Below, piece after piece: positions 30,484 to 33,857 of a stretch of DNA of 33,857 nt. The notes under the pieces are model-generated. The model was not told the origin of the DNA and did not search any database. It was given only the letters and a program-made list of their open reading frames with translations. A program made the position numbers and the translations under genes. Positions within the stretch are counted from its first letter, which is position 1, and every line of letters starts with the position of its first letter. The stretch spans positions 1 through 33,857 of the forward strand of contig JAFPVR010000087.1 of assembly GCA_017395245.1 (NCBI GenBank). Reading direction: 5' to 3'. The stretch comes from Bacteroidales bacterium (GTDB lineage: Bacteria > Bacteroidota > Bacteroidia > Bacteroidales > WCHB1-69).

Positions 30484-30491
30484 TATTTTTG
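30484..30491 (+). promoter_or_regulatory. Promoter of the SUMF1-fold gene
   Basis: TATTTTTGCGGC matches the -7 consensus. The ATG at 30597 lies 105 nt downstream, leaving an unusually long leader. Confidence 0.7.
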
Positions 30492-30506
30492 CGGCCTATG
30501 AAGGAG

Positions 30507-30526
30507 TTGCGGCATTCTTGCCGCAA
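30507..30526 (+). promoter_or_regulatory. Hairpin in the leader of the SUMF1-fold gene
   Basis: TTGCGGC (30507-30513) pairs with GCCGCAA (30520-30526) around ATTCTT, near the expected 5' end of the mRNA. There is no T-run, so it is a leader structure rather than a terminator. It may stabilise the message. Confidence 0.45.
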
Positions 30527-30596
30527 TAAAACCTCAAGAATGACGGTATTCTTTTACAAACGAACATGTTATTATTATAGAAAGTTAAATAGAACG

Positions 30597-31439
30597 ATGA
30601 AACGTATATTTGCGAAACAGTGGAAAACGGTTGTATTCGGCCTTTTCGCCTTGATGTTCTCGGGCGCAGGTGCATTGTCGGCGCAGACGCAGGGGTCGGT
30701 GAACCGTGTGTTCAACGTGAATCAGGTCCCGCTGAAGATGGTGTTTGTGAAGGGCGGCGAGATGCAGTTGGGCTGTGTCGATAATCGGGATGACAGTTGC
30801 AGGGCGAGAGAGCTTCCCGTGCATACGGTCACGCTGACGGACTTTTACATCGGCGAGACGGAAGTGACGCAGGAACAGTGGATGGCGGTGATGGGACGCG
30901 ACAACAATCCGAGTTACAGGAAGGGCAATCTGCTTCCGGTAGAGCGTGTGAGTTGGGATGATTGCCATCGATTCGTCAACAAGCTGAACAAGTATCTGTC
31001 CGCCGAGCTCCCGGAAGGTTACCGTTTTGCCCTACCGAGTGAGGCACAGTGGGAGTACGCCTCTCGTGGCGGTCTGAAAAGTGCCAACACCCGTTATGCC
31101 GGCAGCAACAATCTGGCGCAGGTATCGTGGTATTATGACAACAGCGACATGCGCACCCATGATGTCCGGGTCAAGACAGCCAACGAGCTGGGCATCTTTG
31201 ACATGAGCGGCAACGTCTGGGAGTGGTGCGAAGATTGGTTCGATGAGGACTTCTACGCGCAGAACACAGACTGGACGGATCCCAGAAACGACCAGGAAGC
31301 CAACTACCGTGTGCAGCGCGGCGGCAGCTGGAACTACGCAGCCCCTTATCACCGTTGTGCCACCCGCGACCGCGGCAGCATGCACTCCCGCTACGAGGAC
31401 TGCGGATTCCGGGTCGCGTTAGTGCCGAAAGACAAATAG
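30597..31439 (+). CDS. Secreted SUMF1/FGE-fold protein
   Basis: The product has 280 residues from the ATG at 30597, chosen because a signal peptide (about 1-30, ending ALSAQ) follows. The mature part is a formylglycine-generating-enzyme fold: FVKGGEMQLG, HTVTLTDFYIGETEVTQEQW, PVERVSWDDCHRFVNKLN, YRFALPSEAQWEYASRGG, DMSGNVWEWCEDWF, YRVQRGGSWNYAAPYHRCATRDR and CGFRVAL. These are the family's structural motifs. The copper-binding Cys pair of active FGE (just after GGS) is replaced by Asn-Tyr-Ala-Ala-Pro, so it is probably not a sulfatase-activating enzyme but a binding or structural member, as in GldJ/GldK-like proteins. It has its own promoter with a long leader, and a strong terminator follows. 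Confidence 0.85.
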   Translation: MKRIFAKQWKTVVFGLFALMFSGAGALSAQTQGSVNRVFNVNQVPLKMVFVKGGEMQLGCVDNRDDSCRARELPVHTVTLTDFYIGETEVTQEQWMAVMGRDNNPSYRKGNLLPVERVSWDDCHRFVNKLNKYLSAELPEGYRFALPSEAQWEYASRGGLKSANTRYAGSNNLAQVSWYYDNSDMRTHDVRVKTANELGIFDMSGNVWEWCEDWFDEDFYAQNTDWTDPRNDQEANYRVQRGGSWNYAAPYHRCATRDRGSMHSRYEDCGFRVALVPKDK

Positions 31440-31455
31440 TTTTCCTTTTCCCTTT

Positions 31456-31482
31456 TGGCGGTCCTTGACCGCCATTTTTTTT
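31456..31482 (+). terminator. Terminator after the SUMF1-fold gene
   Basis: TGGCGGTC (31456-31463) pairs with GACCGCCA (31467-31474) around CTT, and eight T follow. Confidence 0.92.
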
Positions 31483-31499
31483 CACCCTTTTGTTGGCTC

Positions 31500-31534
31500 A
31501 AAAAAACGGGCGCCGGCTGAATGTCGGCGCCCGT
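31500..31534 (-). terminator. Terminator of the T9SS surface protein
   Basis: ACGGGCGCCG (31506-31515) pairs with CGGCGCCCGT (31525-31534). On the minus strand the stem is followed by a T-run (31500-31506). Confidence 0.9.
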
Positions 31535-31541
31535 TGTCATA

Positions 31542-31573
31542 TATACGTGTATATCCGTGTGATACGCGGAGAT
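31542..31573. repeat. Single arm of the 32-bp repeat
   Basis: TATACGTG through GATACGCGGAGAT is a single copy of the repeat described at 177-2922, 29 kb away. On the minus strand it begins 3 nt after the TAA stop of the surface-protein gene and lies just before the terminator. Confidence 0.8.
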
Positions 31574-31576
31574 AGA

Positions 31577-33736
31577 TTACCGCACCACCGTCACTTTCTT
31601 TGCCGCGCCGTTGTCAACCTGTATATAATAGGAACCTGCGGCGGGAACACTGTAGCGCAGGATTTCGGGGGCATCCGAGTAGCGGTGCAGCAGTTTGCCG
31701 ACGGCGTCATAGACACTCACTTGGTGGCCGCCCGTGCCTTTTACCACAAACGCCCCTTTCTCGGGATTGACGTACCAGGAGGGCAACTCCAAATCGGCCA
31801 CACCTACGGTGGTGAACATGGCTGTCAGCGTGAGGTTGTCGTTCAAGGTGATTGTGCGCGGGTTCGCCTCCGAACCATCGCTCCATTGCAGGAAGCGATA
31901 GCCCTCAATCGGGATGGCGGCAATCTCCACGTCCGTCCCTTCGGGGAATTGTCCGCTGCCGGCCCCCGCGCCCTTGTCCATGTCTTCCGAAAGCACCTGC
32001 AGGCTGTACCACGTCAGCGGCTCAGTTATCGTAATGGTGTCGTGGAGGGTGATGTAGGTGGTGTCGTAGTGGTTGAGGACGATGGTGTCGGTTAGAGTCA
32101 CGTAGGTGGTGTCGTGAACGGGGTAGGGCACGTCGATATAGGTGGTGTCGTGGAGAGTAAGGACAGTAGTGTCGGTTAAGGTTACGTAGGTCGTGTCGTG
32201 GACGGGGTAGGGTACGTCGATGTAGGTGGTGTCGTGGAGGGTAAGGATAGTAGTGTCATGTAAGGTCACGTAGGTGGTGTCATGCTGCCAGAGGTATGTG
32301 GTGTCGTGGACATCAACATAGGTGGTATCATGCACTGGATATGGCACGTCAACGTAGGAGGTGTCGTGGACATTGACGTAGGTAGTATCGTGTACAGGGT
32401 ACGGGACATTGACGTAGGTGGTGTCATACTGCCAGAGATAGGTCGTGTCGTGGACATTGACGTAGGTGGTGTCGTGGACATCAATGTACGTGGTGTCATG
32501 AACCGGAACATATACGTCCACGTAAGTCGTATCGTGGACTGGCACATACACGTCAATATACGTCGTATCATGCACATCAATGTACGTGGTGTCGTGGACA
32601 TCAACATACGTGGTGTCGTACTGGGTCTTGGTGATGGTGAGCCAGAGGGAGACGGTGCTGTCGCAGCCCTCGGCGGTGGTCCAGGTGTGCTCGTAGATGC
32701 CCGAGGCGATGTAAATGTTGTCGGCCCAGGTGTAGCTCTCATTGGAGGAGACAAAATCCACACCCGAGTATGACTGGTTTACGGTGAGGTGCAAAGTCAC
32801 CACACTGTCGCAACCGCTGGCGGCTGTGAATGTTTGCGTATAATCTCCCGACTGGCTGTAAATAGTATCATTCCAGATGTAGCTGTCACACGCGGTGTTT
32901 TCTATATATTCCATCACCGGGTGATTGACGGTGAGGTACAAAGTCACCACACTGTCGCAACCGCTGGCGGCTGTGAATGTTTGCGTATAGTCGCCTGACT
33001 GGGTGTAAACAGAATCATTCCAAGTGTAGCTGTCGCAGGCGGTGGCTTCAAAAAAATCAGTCACCGGATGGCTAATGGTGAGGTGCAGGGTCACAATCGA
33101 ATCGCAACCGTCTGCGGTAGGGAAATTCTGGAAATAATCGCCATTTTCAGTGAGATAGAACCCGTTCCAATCGTACCAATCGCAGCCGGTATCGGCAAAT
33201 TCTCCACCAGACGATGCTGGTAGTATTGTCAAGAATAGCGTGTCAGCGCTGGGACAGCCGCATGCGTTGGTGTACCCGTATGTGTAAGTGCCCGAAGTGC
33301 CGTACGCCGTGCCGTGCCAGTTAAATCCTTCGCATGTTGTCTCGGTTTCGACATTGTGGGTACCGTGGTTGACGATGAGTATCAACGTATCCACGCAGGC
33401 ACAACCGTTGGCGGTAGTATCCTCGTAGGTGTATGTTCCCGACGTGGTGTACCGTACACCATGCCAAGTGTATTTCTCGCAAACCACAATCGTATCTCTG
33501 ACGTTGGGGCCAGCGACACCATAATAGTTGCCAAATACAGGAAGATGTGTTATACTGTCCCTGACCCAGGTTCTTAAATCCGAAGAGTTGTATTCCTCCA
33601 CCTTGTTGTTCAATGCAGTGAGGACGTCCATACTGTCACCAAGCGTGTAATTCACGGCCGTGTCAGCGATGAGTGTGCCCATGCTGTCAATGGAAATGTT
33701 GAATGCAGCCATATTGCTTATAATGATTATCCGCAT
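31577..33736 (-). CDS. Repetitive T9SS surface protein, 5'-truncated
   Basis: The open frame has 719 residues but no signal peptide at its start (MRIIIISNMAAFNIS), and a TGA lies directly upstream of the ATG, so the true N-terminus is probably lost or displaced by the IS1595-like element next to it. Residues about 83-370 hold six modules of 46-50 residues with Cys, Trp and a closing CDSVVTLYLTV (ACDSYTWND, SGDYTQTF, AASGCDS). Residues 372-570 hold 22 copies of an HDTTY-type motif in an 8- or 12-residue phase. An InlB/Flg_new-type repeat (about 578-643; EGYRFLQWSDGS) and a T9SS type A sorting domain (about 646-719; VSVYDAVGKLL to KKVTVVR) end the protein. It would form a long cell-surface adhesin or stalk. 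Without a signal peptide it could not be exported. Confidence 0.75.
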   Translation of the reverse strand: MRIIIISNMAAFNISIDSMGTLIADTAVNYTLGDSMDVLTALNNKVEEYNSSDLRTWVRDSITHLPVFGNYYGVAGPNVRDTIVVCEKYTWHGVRYTTSGTYTYEDTTANGCACVDTLILIVNHGTHNVETETTCEGFNWHGTAYGTSGTYTYGYTNACGCPSADTLFLTILPASSGGEFADTGCDWYDWNGFYLTENGDYFQNFPTADGCDSIVTLHLTISHPVTDFFEATACDSYTWNDSVYTQSGDYTQTFTAASGCDSVVTLYLTVNHPVMEYIENTACDSYIWNDTIYSQSGDYTQTFTAASGCDSVVTLHLTVNQSYSGVDFVSSNESYTWADNIYIASGIYEHTWTTAEGCDSTVSLWLTITKTQYDTTYVDVHDTTYIDVHDTTYIDVYVPVHDTTYVDVYVPVHDTTYIDVHDTTYVNVHDTTYLWQYDTTYVNVPYPVHDTTYVNVHDTSYVDVPYPVHDTTYVDVHDTTYLWQHDTTYVTLHDTTILTLHDTTYIDVPYPVHDTTYVTLTDTTVLTLHDTTYIDVPYPVHDTTYVTLTDTIVLNHYDTTYITLHDTITITEPLTWYSLQVLSEDMDKGAGAGSGQFPEGTDVEIAAIPIEGYRFLQWSDGSEANPRTITLNDNLTLTAMFTTVGVADLELPSWYVNPEKGAFVVKGTGGHQVSVYDAVGKLLHRYSDAPEILRYSVPAAGSYYIQVDNGAAKKVTVVR
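32027..32617 (-). repeat. HDTTY-coding tandem repeat
   Basis: The region encodes residues 374-570 of the surface protein. Each D-T-T motif is spaced by 8 or 12 residues without exception, 24 or 36 bp in DNA, with alternating insert YVPV or YPV before the longer spacings. Confidence 0.9.
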
Positions 33737-33855
33737 TCACCCCCAGCCCCATACCTGCGGTGGGTGAACGTTGGCTTGTATGAAATAGAGGCAAGCATTA
33801 ACCTGTCAAACAGCCTGTCTCCGAAATACATTCGGTTGAACTTGTAGCAAAACTC
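33727..33855 (-). CDS. Transposase, C-terminal fragment (IS1595-like)
   Basis: The frame enters from the right edge and stops at TAA (33727-33729), 42 residues. EFCYKFNRMYFGDRLFDRLM is the usual C-terminal end of IS1595/ISXO2-like transposases, where FNR..FG..LFDRL is conserved. The last residues (YKPTFTHRRYGAGGECG) run into a hairpin repeat and are probably not native. The catalytic part lies outside the window. The frame overlaps the start of the surface-protein frame by 10 nt, but in a different frame. Confidence 0.75.
   Translation of the reverse strand, partial: EFCYKFNRMYFGDRLFDRLMLASISYKPTFTHRRYGAGGECG
33736..33768. repeat. Hairpin at the IS1595-like junction
   Basis: TTCACCC (33736-33742) pairs with GGGTGAA (33762-33768). 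The GC-rich loop has the look of a REP unit. It lies across the junction between the transposase end and the surface-protein frame, and could mark the insertion-sequence end. Confidence 0.5.
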
Positions 33856-33857
33856 GT

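Noticed and set aside
32027-32617. Regular 24/36-bp repeats that look like a CRISPR array.
   Set aside because: They are in frame and encode the HDTTY motif of a surface protein; there are no unique spacers of constant length and no cas genes.

Overview
The window looks like chromosomal DNA of a Bacteroidales-type member of the Bacteroidetes. The signs are a fused SecDF, the GldH/PSP1 pair, a DNA gyrase A followed by TPR proteins, two proteins with type IX secretion (T9SS) C-terminal sorting domains, TonB C-terminal-domain proteins, lipoproteins without Shine-Dalgarno sites, and promoters with the Bacteroidetes -7 box TAnnTTTG (here usually TATCTTTGCCGC). No genus can be named from the sequence alone. 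Both ends lie in transposase 3' ends (an ISAon1-like fragment at 1-111 and an IS1595-like fragment at 33727-33855), so the window may be a contig that breaks at insertion sequences.

Layout. 1-3055 is an accessory, repeat-rich strip: two paralogous TonB C-terminal-domain proteins (302-769 and 2034-2891, the second with a cysteine cluster at its N-terminus), a small TIGR04076-like protein and an unknown lipoprotein. A dispersed 32-bp repeat, mostly in inverted pairs, separates them. 3056-12807 is on the minus strand: gyrA, two TPR periplasmic proteins, a terminator, then a 1313-residue C10 (streptopain-like) T9SS-exported protease followed 2 nt later by a radical-SAM activase-like gene. 13123-13683 is a lipoprotein with an extraordinarily aromatic tail. 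13797-18681 (minus) holds an LpxD-like acyltransferase, elongation factor P, a Dna2/Upf1-type SF1 helicase and a two-domain nuclease-like protein. 18958-24364 (minus) holds gldH, the PSP1/RicT-like gene and secDF. 24627-31439 (plus) holds ettA, a small lipoprotein, tyrS, nfeD, floA, a 5'-nucleotidase C-terminal-domain protein and a secreted SUMF1-fold protein. 31577-33736 (minus) is a repetitive T9SS surface protein that has lost its 5' end next to the IS1595-like element.

Functional themes: envelope biogenesis and export (SecDF, GldH, LpxD-like, TPR proteins, NfeD/FloA, T9SS cargo), translation (EF-P, EttA, TyrS) and DNA topology or repair (GyrA, helicase plus nuclease). The most system-like candidate is the nuclease/helicase pair at 15396-18681, whose parts match a eukaryotic Dna2 protein split in two, with an extra nuclease-like domain. 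The clearest non-coding signals are (i) the 32-bp repeat family, two copies of which begin on the last base of a stop codon, (ii) heptanucleotide arrays of differing sequence that abut gene ends, (iii) CCCAGGG-type REP hairpins, and (iv) GCGTCTCTAC palindromes near promoters. No CRISPR array, tRNA or rRNA was recognised.
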